A DNA stretch of 44,833 nucleotides from Tieghemiomyces parasiticus (GCA_027575765.1 JANBPT010000318.1:1-44833), one strand, 5' to 3'. Positions 31,619 to 43,118 are shown, numbered from the stretch's first letter. The notes: generated from the sequence alone by a model not told the origin. A program made the numbers and translations.

Positions 31619-32700
31619 GGTTAAAACAATAGGAGGAAACAGCGATGGGAGTGTCTGAGGAAGAGGTCTGAATAAAGTGATTCCTTACATAGATGGACTC
31701 CTGAGAGTAGCAAAGGGTGTGAGCATAGACGCTGTACAAAGATGGGACCAGGACAGCTTGAGTGGAGAAGTCAGGCAGACCGTTATATACGAGCTGGGTT
31801 AGCGTGGACACAATGGTGAACATCCCTACGGCAATGTCCTTCGCACTCGGATGATGAGGTTTAGGAGATCCACGTTATCGGTCAGCTATGTCGAGCAGCT
31901 TCTCACTCTCAATGTTCTTCCCTCTCTGCACTCACTTTTGTTCGAAATGGTTAAACCAGACTTGGACATGCAGCCAGGCGAAGGCAAGAAGATGAAGGTA
32001 AGGGATGCAACCGGTCGTTGCATCAGCCTTTTCCAGACATTGATATTTTCTACACACAATGAAGGACCGATATGGCCTCGAGGCTTGTCAATCCCTAAAC
32101 GAATTTACTGCTTAAATTACAGTGGAGACGCCATTGCTCACTACCAAGCATGTGTCGTTTTTGACTATCCTCATCTCAGACCACTGTCAAGCCGGCGTGC
32201 GACTATTTTTCCAGCTGCAACACAACGAATCGAACTATTAGCTCATCAATATATATATGCATATATGACCATACCTTATCCCCGTTCAAACCAATACTAG
32301 AAAAACGTTGCTCGCTCGATTGTCGCTAAGCTGATTATAGATGCGAAAATGGACTGCAGTGACCATTGTATTTGTATTGATGATCATAAGCAAAAATAAA
32401 CATGATAGAACCAGTAAGTAGCGGATAGAAACATACGCGGTACCAGAGAATACGGATGTGCCAATCAGACTCAGTAGCGGTGATTAGAAAATTCTGCCCA
32501 TGTAAAGTGGAGTGTCTTTGCTGGTTTGAAGGAGCATGTACGCCGGGCATCTCGCCAGACCTTGAGGTTAAAGTGGCATCGTCTCCTGCCCTATGACAGT
32601 TAGAATCTACATCCAATTCACTATGAGGGATTATTGGGTGTAACTCATCGATATCGTGCACATTATACGCAGGTCAATGCGGAATGATGGCGGATATAGA
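31619..32700. other. Intergenic region between B' and A'
   Basis: 1.1 kb with the B' promoter (TATATAA at 31783-31789, minus). A plus-strand frame (31851-32300) contains an exon-like start at 31949 followed by a GTAAGG site, but splicing gives only about 30 codons. No supported gene. Confidence 0.45.
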
Positions 32701-34147
32701 TTATCTAGGTGTTAGGCTGGTAGGGGGGTCTAGAATTACAGCCGAGGCGTTAGTGGTAGTAGATGGACTGCAAATGTCTCGGTATCCTATCGTTCGACAC
32801 TGCTGGTGATAATTGCTATGCATCGGACTGGTATCATTGACCACACTCGCGGTGTGAGTAGTGGCCTTGGACGAGGTGCGTCGGGAACGCGGACCGCCGG
32901 ACGTCAATTTGATATTGAATGGTGAGCTACTGGAAGCAACAGTTACGGAGGATCCGCTTGAGGAAAAGGAGCACGTGTCGCTTGGGGTCGGTGAGGGCGG
33001 CCGCAGGGTTGAGGCTGCAGGCAATGGCCCGACATCGGTATCCGGCTGCGGGCTTCGACGGTACTTCCAACGCAGGACCACACAAAGTAAGTTACTCACA
33101 GCGGAGACTGTGATTATAAACAAACACCTACCAGGCGGAGTAAGTGAAGGTGGAGCCAGGACGGAGTTGTGCGACTTGGTGAGACTAAAAGCCAACATGG
33201 CTTCATTAATGACTTAGCCTCCTGTAATCGGGATAAAAATGAAGGTCCCAAATTTCGACCTACCAGAAATAAGACAGCATGTCGGAGGCACAGCCTAGGG
33301 CTGGTACACCTGGCTGGGCGTTCCGAAGTCCGGGCAACGAGAACATGAGCGTGACGGCCGCAATAATTAACGGACCGGCAAAATCCGTCCGCCAAACCAC
33401 AAGCTGGAACGCCAGCGTGGCCACGGTAAGTGCCAGGCCCCACATGATGATGATGACGACGAAACAGAACCCTAGGGTCACAGGGGTACGCTTGGCCACG
33501 ATTTCGGCAATGATCATGCCGGGGTAATCGTCCAGCGTAGATAGCGTCGTCGATACAACGACCAACTGAATGTCGCTGTAGGCCCGGATAATGAAGGGTA
33601 CACTGGTAGGGGTCGACGACCCGTTTGCCAGGGAGGCCGTCTCAAGCAAGGTTACTTCAAACCTTCCGGCGTACTGGTCGAACGGGAACATGCGAGGGTA
33701 GCCGAGCACCGGTATCTTGAAGTTGGCTACCGCCATCCGGTTCCCCGCCTTATACACCACGTCCTTCGGACCGTAGTACGCCGTGAGTCCGACGGCCAGG
33801 TCGCTGTTCGAGCCCCCGCGGTACTTGCCGAACGGCGTAGCTTCCATGTAGTAGTCGACCTTGTGTTTAGTCAAGTCGGCCTGCTCGGCTACCAGGGTGA
33901 GCTCGACACGGTCGGCCGGTAAGTTAGCCGTCGGAGTGTCGGCCGGGAGCGCGCGGCCGTTGATGTCCAAGGGGAGACGATGGGTCGTGTGGGCTTCGCC
34001 GCCCTGATAGAGGTAGGTCACATAGACCGGCGGGACGATGGTGAGCCAGACGGCAAGGATAATGCAAAAGTAGATACCGCGCCGGTAGCGGGTGCGGCGC
34101 CAGGCTGTGCGGGCAAGGTTAGCGAGTTTTTCCTTGAAGGTAGGCAT
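32701..34147 (-). CDS. DUF4436-type four-pass membrane protein, gene A'
   Basis: Model complement(join(32701..33127,33264..34147)), 436 aa. Exon 1 has the same length as in gene A (884 nt). Outside a 17-residue patch it differs at only 11 of 278 residues, with mostly synonymous DNA changes. All family landmarks are present: RRTRYRR, IVPPVY at the end of TM1, PFGKYR, FPFDQY, the loop LPGLRNAQPGVPALGCASD and TM4. The intron (136 nt, GTAGGT donor, TAG acceptor) splits the same Trp codon but its sequence is unrelated to that of A. The tail is about 120 residues, Ser/Thr/Pro-rich, and diverged from A except for a shared block that includes GPRSRRTSS. It forms the outer right arm of the mirror. Function unknown. 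Confidence 0.8.
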
Positions 34148-34868
34148 TATGGTACATAGAGAGACAAGCTGTTTTACAACGAGGTAGAATTAAATACTAT
34201 AAAGCCCGGACCGAAAGATAATGGCTTAAAGATGTGCGGTTAGGAGAGACATCAGGAGCCTTTTACATACAGAGGGTGGTGTCAGGCTTTTAAGCTTATC
34301 GGATCTAAGACGCCGGCTTTTGCGACACAGGCCGGATCTATCGTTACAGAACGAGCTAGACAGAATGCAAAACGTCTGCGAACGAGGATGCGAAGAACAT
34401 TCGAACTAAGAACGCGGCCTTAAACGCTGATCGAAAGGGGGGTGGGTGTGACGGAGATAATTGACTGAAGAAGGAGAAGCCATGATGATAAGTGGTATGT
34501 ATTGGCAATTGAGGAGCACTGGCGGTAGAAGGGCAGGTTGGTTAAGTTTTACGGCCTGGATTTTGATGAGTAAGGAAGGAGCGCGGCTTGCTAGCCACGA
34601 TAATCTTCAGGAGAGCGAATACAGTTCATGCCACGTTGGGTTCACTGAGAGTAATCACGATCATCTGTCTGTTAACGAAGGGCGAGGGCCCGGAAAAAAA
34701 TTTACCATTTATGGTTAATCGAGCTCTCAAAAGCCATTGTAATAGCTAGCTAAACTGTTACCCCAGCCGTCTGTAGTGCCCTAAACCACTGATCCGATCA
34801 GTTGTGGTCTTTTGTTTTGCCTTTCGCTTTTCCCTAGCATATCCATATATTCTCTAACCCTTCTAGCA
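34148..34868. other. Interval upstream of A' and of a candidate small peptide gene
   Basis: 721 bp between divergent starts. No clear TATA for A'. A pyrimidine-rich stretch at 34805-34866 directly precedes the small ORF. The 85-codon frame at 34461-34718 has no recognisable feature. Confidence 0.4.
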
Positions 34869-35042
34869 ATGTCATCCTTCCTGATTAATGGTATGGCATC
34901 TTCTACTTGGGCGAGTACTCTCGCCTCTATCCTTTTAGGGCTTCACCTCTTTGGCGCCGGCCCCGCCTTGCCCTATCGTCCTTGGGCTCGCTTTACCCAA
35001 CCTGTAGCCGCGGTGAATGATGCTGGACGTCATTCCGTATAA
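34869..35042 (+). CDS. Candidate small secreted or membrane peptide, 57 aa
   Basis: Not a recognised family. The ORF starts at the first ATG after a pyrimidine-rich leader and encodes a hydrophobic N-terminal segment (TLASILLGLHLFGAGPALP) resembling a signal peptide or single TM. A 24-residue basic/aromatic remainder (YRPWARFTQP...) follows. The stop is followed by AATAAA at about 35065, 22 bp downstream. Leader, hydrophobic start and polyadenylation-like signal in the right order support a real gene, but length and lack of homology keep this tentative. Confidence 0.35.
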   Translation: MSSFLINGMASSTWASTLASILLGLHLFGAGPALPYRPWARFTQPVAAVNDAGRHSV

Positions 35043-36006
35043 AAGACCCTCTGGGTCGCTAGTCAATAAAGGATAGCTTACCCCACAATACTCGATCCAT
35101 TTCGTAACGTTTTTTTGTAGTCACTTTATTTTCAGTAAATCGTATTCATTTTAACCCAAGTTTCCTCTGAGGTAGTTTTACCCTACGACACCGTCTTTGG
35201 TCTGAGATTACTGTTATGAGATATAAACTCCATATGGGGCAACTGCAGTCGAATTGACGTCCATTCTCGATCGTGTACGGGCTTCCACTATCTAGTGTCT
35301 CGAAATAAACAATCTTCAGTGAAGGTTGGTCGACGGGATGTAATACGCTATTGCTAGGTTCTTGTAGCGACCAGAGAATCTGGTCTATTAAACCGCTGTA
35401 CTTTGGCAACTTGTTGGCATCAAATAAAGATCATATCGTCCAAAGATCTTGCACTTAGATCTACGAGTTGCCGATTAGCAACATTATTCTGCAGCGGGGA
35501 ACTATGCAATGCAGTTGGCAATGTGCTGTAGAAAATAATAAAAATCAACTGCTATTGAGGAGCGTGGCCGATGTTGTTACATTTACATTTGGAGGCAGGT
35601 GAGGGTATAGCGTTTGGTGAGCATGGCGGGCATAAATGGATTGATGACAAGGAAGGTAGAAAAAGCTGATACGGTCTGATCAGTGACAAAAAAGAGTAAT
35701 TTGGTAGTATTATGTTCGTAAAAAGTAACGGGTATTGAAATGCGAACAGCGAAGGGAGGTGGGTGTGAAATGATAACTACCAATAAATGTGTTCCGGGAA
35801 CGAAGGCTGTGTAAAAAAAATATAAATTACAGGATTACACCTAACAGCCTCGTCCTAGGCCCAGTGAGAAAGTGGGGTGATTAGGGCTAGCAGTTTGCAT
35901 AGGCAGAGGAGGGAGTAAATCAGGAGAGCCTGATGACTAAAAATGTATAAATTAAAAAATGTAGAGCAGCAACTAGTGCTAGAGGTAGCAGCTGACCACC
36001 ATAGGC
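35043..36006. other. Intergenic region
   Basis: About 960 bp, A/T-richer than the coding regions. It should contain the 3' UTR of the 688-residue protein gene (-) at its right end. No gene is supported. Confidence 0.45.
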
Positions 36007-38073
36007 TTACGGGATAAAGTGGGTATACTGCCGAGAGTCCTCGTGAACTTCCAGCTCGTACATCTTGAAGTGGTTGAGTTCGCTCTTGATCTGGAAGGCA
36101 ATCTCGGGGGTAAGACGCATCATAGCATCGCCGCGACGGTCATACAAGGTCGGGTCAAAAGTCTCGTAGATAAGGACGGTCTCAGCGAATCTTAAACTGT
36201 GCTTACGGCGGGGCCCTTGAGTCAGTTGCTGGTCGAAGGAAGCGGATAAAGACGAGGAGCTGAGGGAAGGGGAGACAAGCGCGTCTGTGTTGGTAGGCGT
36301 GTCGTCATAGGCCGAGTAGGTCTTCAGAATGGACGGCGGTAGGATAGGTGATACGCTGCGCGACACTTCGGCGGAGGAAGTGGCGGAAGTGTACACTGAT
36401 TCCAGATTCTCTGAAACCACAGAGTCCGTGAAGAATGGCGCAGGGCACGACTTGGTCTCAGCAGCATCCAAGGAAGATACGGCGGAGACGAACCCACTAT
36501 CATCATCCGCCATACTAGTGTCTAACTCGGAGGACTCGTTGGTGGTGGGCATCTGGGTGTCTTCTGATCCGTCAGGGGGTGTGAAGCTTAGTCGGGCAGG
36601 CAGAGGTGCCACGACTTCGGGAATCCGAGTCTTCGTATTGGCCATGGACGGATGGTGGGGCGGGCTGGGTGGTGGGGTTAATCTGGCAGTGTCTCGTATG
36701 CTCGTGTCCTCGGAGGGGCCGGATGCCGTATCATTAATAGTCACCAACTGCTTCTGTTCCTCGTCTTTAGCGTTGACGCTGTCTTTATCCTGGCCTAGGG
36801 AACTATCGGGTAGGGTTGTAGCATTATGCATGGCCAGCGGCGAGGAGCCCGATTCGCTGAGTGACCGCTGTACGTGGAATTGGTCCGCCGGCGAACCAGG
36901 TGGGGTGTTCAGCAAGTGGCGAGGGACGGCAGGCGAGGTGTGGGTAGTCAAACTAGGTACCGGCGAGGCTCCGGGACTCGGGAGCGAAGAGTGGACCAGG
37001 CCGATAGGCACGGGACGAACGATCGGTGGTCGACAAGCTAGGGCTGGGATGCTGGCGCCCGCAATTATAGGACCGGTCTCCGGGATGACCGGCAGGTTGA
37101 TACCTGGGTGGCGGTGGGCCACTGCAGCGGTGGGGTTAGCCACGGCGGACTGGAGGAAGGAGGTATCGAGGTTCAAATTAAATTGGGGTTCCATCGAGTA
37201 GGAACGCGGCGGCGGGGTAGGCAGAGGCATGTTGGTCATCGGGGCTGGTAGACCCAAATGGTCCTTATGGAATGACAGCAAAGGCTTGCGGAAAATGCGC
37301 CGAGCGGCCGCGGGAGGCGGGGTCATGGTGAGAGGGGCTGGTGGCGGGGAGGCAACCCCGGTAAAATACAGCGGCTGGTGTGCCCCCTGGGTAGGAGTTT
37401 GAGGGGACAGGACGGGAGGCACGGCCCCCTCCAATTGTGTCTGGATGTGGTACAAATCCAGGCTTGGCAGCGGTGCGCCACCTGGGCCGGATGAGTGGGG
37501 TTTCTCTTGGCTCAGGGGTACAACTGGGGCAGTGTAGCCGATTCGAGCCCGGTTGCCTACACCCAGAGAGGACGGGTGTGAGGACTGATAATACGAGGGG
37601 GTGGCCGACAGCCGCGCGTCCGGGGTACTGTGCGTCCGGGCGATCGGTTTGGGAGTGAACGCCAAGGGTGGAGCCACGCTGCCTGTGGCAGTGTTCGGCG
37701 TAGGAGGTGGGCGGGCGATGCTGGATGACGAAAATACCCGGCGCACACGCTTGGAAAAGGTGGTGCGGCGACCCACCGCGGTGGGGAAGTTGGGATTGGC
37801 CCGTCCAACGTCAAGAAGATAGTCAGGGCCCCCAGCGCTCTCGGGGGAGCACGGCAGCTGAGGACTAACAAGAGATGTCGGAGTACCTGGGGCGGAGTCT
37901 TCGGAGAGCTCAGCGTCGCTTTCGCCCTGCTTCTTGAGCTTCAAACGAAGAAGGCCCCGCCAGAACCCCGTGTTGGTCCGCTGGTCAGGATGGGCGCCGT
38001 AGCCGATACTACTCATTGACGGGCTCTTGGCTAGTATGCGCGGAGCCGGGTGGGCGGAGTCGACGGGGACCAT
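36007..38073 (-). CDS. Large disordered protein with Bni4-like PP1-docking C terminus, 688 aa
   Basis: Single exon. About 620 residues are Ser/Pro/Thr-rich and look disordered, with many SP/TP sites (PGTPTSLVSP, LTPPPSPP) suited to proline-directed kinases. The last 65 residues (624-688) form a conserved block: LRFAETVLIYETFDP, YDRRGD, RLTPEIAFQIKSELNHFKMYELEVHEDSRQYTHF. This follows a C-terminal domain I recall from fungal Bni4-type proteins (F-ETWxxxxYDRRG, LTPxLAxxIKxELNxFK, EMxVHExSxxYTHFF). Yeast Bni4 recruits PP1 (Glc7) and chitin synthase to the bud neck. The KHSLRF stretch could serve as a degenerate RVxF docking site. The match is from memory and function is inferred. Start 38073 is the first in-frame ATG. 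Confidence 0.55.
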   Translation of the reverse strand: MVPVDSAHPAPRILAKSPSMSSIGYGAHPDQRTNTGFWRGLLRLKLKKQGESDAELSEDSAPGTPTSLVSPQLPCSPESAGGPDYLLDVGRANPNFPTAVGRRTTFSKRVRRVFSSSSIARPPPTPNTATGSVAPPLAFTPKPIARTHSTPDARLSATPSYYQSSHPSSLGVGNRARIGYTAPVVPLSQEKPHSSGPGGAPLPSLDLYHIQTQLEGAVPPVLSPQTPTQGAHQPLYFTGVASPPPAPLTMTPPPAAARRIFRKPLLSFHKDHLGLPAPMTNMPLPTPPPRSYSMEPQFNLNLDTSFLQSAVANPTAAVAHRHPGINLPVIPETGPIIAGASIPALACRPPIVRPVPIGLVHSSLPSPGASPVPSLTTHTSPAVPRHLLNTPPGSPADQFHVQRSLSESGSSPLAMHNATTLPDSSLGQDKDSVNAKDEEQKQLVTINDTASGPSEDTSIRDTARLTPPPSPPHHPSMANTKTRIPEVVAPLPARLSFTPPDGSEDTQMPTTNESSELDTSMADDDSGFVSAVSSLDAAETKSCPAPFFTDSVVSENLESVYTSATSSAEVSRSVSPILPPSILKTYSAYDDTPTNTDALVSPSLSSSSLSASFDQQLTQGPRRKHSLRFAETVLIYETFDPTLYDRRGDAMMRLTPEIAFQIKSELNHFKMYELEVHEDSRQYTHFIP

Positions 38074-41000
38074 GGTGATGAGTAAGACGTTCTAGAAAGA
38101 GACGTCGTGAGGACAACGTAGGCCGGTGAGACGTGAGTTAAGGCGGTCAGGCAGCGCCAGGTGGGCGATAAAGGGGTGATTATATGGAAGGGGAGTGGGA
38201 GGGAAGTTCGACACGATTGGTGGAAAAGAATGGGTATCCGCTATTCACTGGTTAAAGAATGAAGGGACTTCGCACACGGACCATAGAGAGTAGCGGGTCG
38301 AGCGGAGTAGACGGGTTATAAATAGTTTCGAAGGGGGATGATACTGTGCGGTGGCGACTCATGCAGACGAATCACACGGGTAAGCAGTGGCTGCGGTCGA
38401 GCACAACGATAGAAAATGAATTTCAGATTAATATGGTACTCCAGTAGCGAAAAGGTAGGCCAGGGAGGTTGGGAGAGTCTATCTGTAAAGACAACGCGAC
38501 AGATTAGATTATAATACCCCGGTGGCCGTATCAGGGGCGGTAGTACATAAAAGGCTGAGCGAAGCGAAAGCAGGCAAGAGACTATTATCAATAAACCCTA
38601 AGTCTGGTGGGTATATATGTGCGGGAGGGGAGGGGGGCTGCACAACGTCAATAGTATACCGGTGTGAGGTTAGCAGGGTGGGTAATATAACAGACAGGGT
38701 AAGTGCGATATAAAAATAAGAGACATGGATGTCGCAACGAAAAGAACTGGCGTCTAGTGTGTAACCATCTGGAGTGCGCTGACAAACAATACAGAAGGGG
38801 TGGCCAAGCGGGAAGGTATGAAACCTGGAAGGTAGGCAGAGTCCGGATATAGGAGTTGCGTCAGAGCTACTGGCTACACGAGGAGGTGGTTTAAGTGAGA
38901 GCCGAAGGGTATATATAACCAAGAATAAACAAGGATAGAGATGGCAAGGTCCGACACCTGGGCAGACGACCGTGAAAAAGTTGGGAGTGGAATGGCAGAG
39001 TCCAGAGGAGGAAGGGCGGAGACCGAAAATGTACTTGGATGGGCCCAACTATTGCCACGCTAGGAGGGCGGCAAATACAGCGTCTTATATGGCTAGGGTG
39101 GACAAAGGATGACCGGCCGGTGGGAGAGGATGTACAGCAACAAGGTGAAGGGGATGTAAGGGGGACGGGGTCGGGGGGGTGGACGAATGAACTTGCAGGC
39201 GAAGGTGTGAGTTATTTTTTCGGGTATTATAGGGATGCGTGGGTGCAAATGAGGGTGCAGGTGAAATGGAGGGCATACAGCTCTTCGAGTCCGATGGGCC
39301 ACCGACCGAGCGGGCAGGCCAACTCTACTGCTACCGCGGAAAGCACTGGACAGCACAACACGGGAGACTATAAGAGGCAGCTAAAGGGGGGAGGCGCTAC
39401 AGTACCAACGAGAATGACGGAGGGGGCGGCAGGAAAAGCGGGGTTGGGGACAGATAAACAAGTAAGTGGGGTTCAATAGTGCGGAGTGGCCGGCGCGTAA
39501 TAACAGGGGGGAGAGAGGAGAGGAAGTGAAGGGGGGGGAAGTACTGGATGCGGAGTGTGTGGCAGTACTCAGAGAAATCGTTGAAAGAGAACTAGTAAGA
39601 GAGTTCTAAAAAAGCTGTTGCTACAAGTAGAAGGTGACCCAGCAGTGAAGTGGGAGTGGGTTGTGCAAATTAGGTAAATAACTCGGGTGTATCCGACAAG
39701 CCTCGGAGGGAGCGACGACTGTGAGGTGTTTGGTCAAATGGCGGTGGGAGTTGAGGGGTGATCCGTCTGTGAAAAGAGAGATGGCAGTTTGGCAAGCAAT
39801 GTAGGGGAAGGGGATGGACCGTAAGTGAGGGTGTACAAGTTGTACTGTCCGTAGAGCGTGCGTTGGTTGGCCCGGACGATGGCGTGGGCCGAGCGGATCG
39901 GGTCGGGCCGGTAGGCTGTTCACGGCAGGCGATGAAGTGAAGAGCTGAGCAGGCAGTCACACCCCTAACCAGGTACAATTGTATAGGCCAGCCGGATACG
40001 ATCTGTGCGGTGGGGTACAGTCAGTGAAGAAGGGGTGAAGGCAACCGACACGTCGCAAGATAGCGGGGAACAGCAAGGGGTCTGAATAAGCGCGTATGGA
40101 GAGAATGCGTGGACTTAGTTCGAGACAGGAATTGATGGCTTCTAGATTGGGTCAATGTCGGCTTAACACGAAGCATATGAGCGCAAGCCGGCATCGAAAC
40201 GGCGATTCGCAGGCCAGCTAGTGAATGGCTTCTAAACAAAAATAATAATAGGTGCCTCAGATCCATTATTACCCGGGTTGAGCTCAGCAGTGGAGAAGTA
40301 GTGAGTGGTTGATTATTCGCCCAAGGACAAGTGTGGAGAGGAATGAAAAATGTATCACTGTAGCAGGATAAAAAAAAGGAAGCAGTTGCCGACATAAGCG
40401 GGTAAATCACCAACACCAGATGCCTGTAGCCAACGCTGACCAACCCCCCACTTTACTCCAAGTTGAATCGCAAGTACTGAGCGGCAGGTGCTATGCCGTC
40501 CGTTAGCTCTACATCTTGCTCCCGCCAGGACTACGGTTTCGGCCGGGGGAAGAAGAAGGGCTGTAGATCTTCGGACCATCTCACTTGCAAGCCCCCCCCA
40601 GGTACAAGGAGACAGGGGGAAGAAGAGCAACGAAGAGGGAGAGGGCAGGAATACCAAAAGATCCTAGGGTAGATACGTGTACACACGTCTGCAAGTCAAC
40701 CACTCTGCGTACCGCTCTCAGGAACTAGCCGGCCAATTATACTACACCCGTGGGACAGGGATTGACATAACTTACAGATAGCGAGGTTGCACGAGAAGGA
40801 AGATGGTGCGGTTTAGTGGAACACGGATAGACATGATAAGTGGTTGGACAGTTCAAGCGGGCTGACCAAATGACGGCCAACGGAGTGGCAAAATTCAAGC
40901 TAAACCCCTTCAGCCTTCAGAATTGCAATCGTAGTAGGATATGACGTCGGAGGTGAGAGTTGGTTAATTGGCGAAGTGGTATAAAGCACCCCAGGAATTA

Positions 41001-41647
41001 ATGGTCAGAAAAGTGAAGCAGGTAGGGACTTGGCCGGTTGAACCATGGTGTGAACCATGGCGATCACTAACCATACACACACATATATATCCGGCGGCCT
41101 TAGCAGGCAGTGCACATTCTTCCACTAAAAAGTGGCTCCGAATTGAGGTACGCCGTGCCTGAGTGTGCGTGTTTGCGATTGGAGGTTGTGAGGTATGCCA
41201 GATGAGCTGTCTTGTCGCCGGGACGAAGTAGGTCATTGAGTGGCGAGAGTCGGGGTGCAGTTACTTATTAGTCGTCGCGGAAACACTCCTGCAGAGACAG
41301 TCCGCCTTGGTTAGTCTCTTAGAGCCCAGTGGGGAGCGGATGTATAATTGGGAACTAAAATAAGAAAGTTAATTGTAGGTACGATGTACTGTGGTCGGGA
41401 TAGTTATTGGAACCACTAGTTATCTTCGACTGGCTGTAGGCACGACAGTCCGACTGGTTGCCCGGGCAGCAGGGGTTAGTATGGGAGTTGACTCGAGGGC
41501 TGTGGGGATAAGGCGGTTCGGTTGCGCGGATACAAAGCCACCGAAATAGCGGGCCCGCTAAAAACAATACACCTGCTAGTTAAGGTCATTTAACTGAGAC
41601 ACTAATAATTATTGCCCCTGGCTTCCTCCTTGCTCTGTCTCACGCAG
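38074..41647. other. 3.6 kb upstream region of the Bni4-like gene, purine/pyrimidine-skewed
   Basis: No supported gene. From 38074 to about 40700 the minus strand is pyrimidine-rich, like the leader of the YTH gene; the frames here (for example 38509-39048 minus) are explained by that skew. A TATTTATA element (minus) lies at 38318-38325, about 245 bp before the Bni4-like ATG. Beyond 40.7 kb composition becomes A/T-richer. Confidence 0.45.
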
Positions 41648-41792
41648 CTTTCGTACGCTGCCCTTGAGGCCCACACTGCCCTGCAGGTGGTGGCAACGCT
41701 CGACCCCCGACGCTGCCCAAGCGAACCATCAAGCCGCCAGAAGAAGCTACTGGACTATGTTCATCAATCATTCACCTCCGATAGAGTTCAGG
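41648..41792 (+). other. Isolated exon-like segment
   Basis: A 145 nt segment is preceded by a textbook 3' splice site (CTAAT-type branch point near 41600, pyrimidine tract, ACGCAG at 41642-41647). It is followed by GTAAGA at 41793. It reads as one frame, SYAALEAHTALQVVATLDP and on to LLDYVHQSFTSD, with GC-rich codon use like genuine exons here and unlike its AT-rich surroundings. No partner exons were found on either side. It may be an exon of an unresolved gene or a relic. Protein family not recognised. Confidence 0.3.
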
Positions 41793-43093
41793 GTAAGACT
41801 ATTAGAATGACCACGTCCAACGTGTCAACATGGCCATCTAGTAGCTCTGAAGTTGATCTTGGTAGGTCTAATGAGCCTAGGTTGTGAATGAAGTAAGGTG
41901 AGGAAAAGGGAAGCCACGCGCCCCACAGCGCTTCAAAAGGGAGCAATTGTTAGGGGGAATAAGAGGGAGGGGCGTGTGGCCGAGTGGAGCAGTGTGTGCC
42001 TGATGTTGCAAATCACCACCCGGTCGAACATTCACAAGTAGGTGGAGTGGAAGAGTCGCCTACTCCTATTCCCGTCATGTCGCATTTAAACTTTTCTCTA
42101 CCGCCATTCGGGAGTATTGGTTTCAAGGGACCGACGGGGAGGGGGTGTACTCAACTAATCATATCCTTCCCGTCTACTCCCTGGCAAGCCCATCATCCAA
42201 TTGTGGGCCCTACAACCCTCACATTCGGGACGGCCAATCCTCTCAGCAAAAATATTGAGCAGTGGGGGGTGAAAGCTAAGCATTGCGTGAACGCACAGCG
42301 ACCTACCAGAGAACGCCAGTGAGCTACAATCGCTCTCACTTGTCAATCATACCTCCTAACAAGCACATCTTACCATTTACATTTATCGACCAGGCCCCCT
42401 GACTTATTTGGTCCGTCGGTCTGCCGAGTATCAGTGGGGTTTAAGGAAGAGTAACTGGTCCAACAATGGCTTGGCCTCCACAAGCCTTCATAGTGGTACT
42501 TGAGTTAAGCCTGATGTGGGCAGGAAAAGCAACTTTGGTAGAGGCACGCGATTTTAGCATAATCCATCATCACTTTCGATCCGAGTCTAGGTTGCCTTGC
42601 TGTGTAAATGTTACACAAAAAAATAATAACAGCTACTTATTAGGCAAGCGGGAAAATCAAGTGACAAGTGACCTTTACAGGGAGGAGATGATGTAAGGGG
42701 AGCACCTGAATGGCAACAGAGCCCCAGCTGACCATCAGCTGCCATGATGGCTTCGTCTAATTTGCTTTCCACCAGCCATGTAAGCCAACAAATAGAAGCC
42801 AAGCAATTCCTCGATTGACGCACTTGAGGAGAAGCCCCTCCTGTCTGCCAACCAGCCAGAACCGGCCATACCATAATTGTCCATCAGGAAGGGTGTTCCA
42901 GGCTCTCCTCTTTATTCAAACGTATACAGGTACAATCTTAGCATGATACAACTGTCTATACCATCGAATATATTCTTCCACTCATACCCCTTGTAAAAGT
43001 GGCCCGCTAAAGGTCAAGGGTAAAAGACCTCGGTGATTGGCATTGGATAGATATTATCGTCAAGTACAGGGCGTCAGGGTAAAATTTGTAATA
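41793..43093. other. AT-rich gene-poor interval
   Basis: No supported gene. A 76-codon ORF from ATG 42466 has a hydrophobic start but no other support. A sequence near 42926-42934 (TACAGGTAC) resembles the mariner end at 43093 and might be a further relic. Confidence 0.4.
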
Positions 43094-43118
43094 CAGGTAC
43101 TGCATTTAGATTTGGTTT
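43094..43118 (+). repeat. Left terminal inverted repeat of the mariner element
   Basis: Starts CAGGTACTGCATTTAGA directly after TA (43092-43093). The first 10 bases are identical to the right end read on the opposite strand. Confidence 0.8.

Noticed and set aside
31949..32199. Possible two-exon mini gene (ATG 31949, GTAAGG donor, TTACAG acceptor)
   Set aside because: Splicing gives only about 30 codons with no recognisable feature.
38509..39048. 179-codon minus-strand frame upstream of the Bni4-like gene
   Set aside because: It lies in a long pyrimidine-skewed stretch that depletes stop codons, and shows no motif.
41965..42035. tRNA-like D-arm sequence (GGCCGAGTGG) with a possible TGC anticodon loop
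   Set aside because: T arm and acceptor stem do not pair, and the anticodon stem has a mismatch.
42929..43093. Second TACAGGTAC sequence near 42926 as another transposon end
   Set aside because: Similarity stops after about nine bases, and no matching inverted partner was found.
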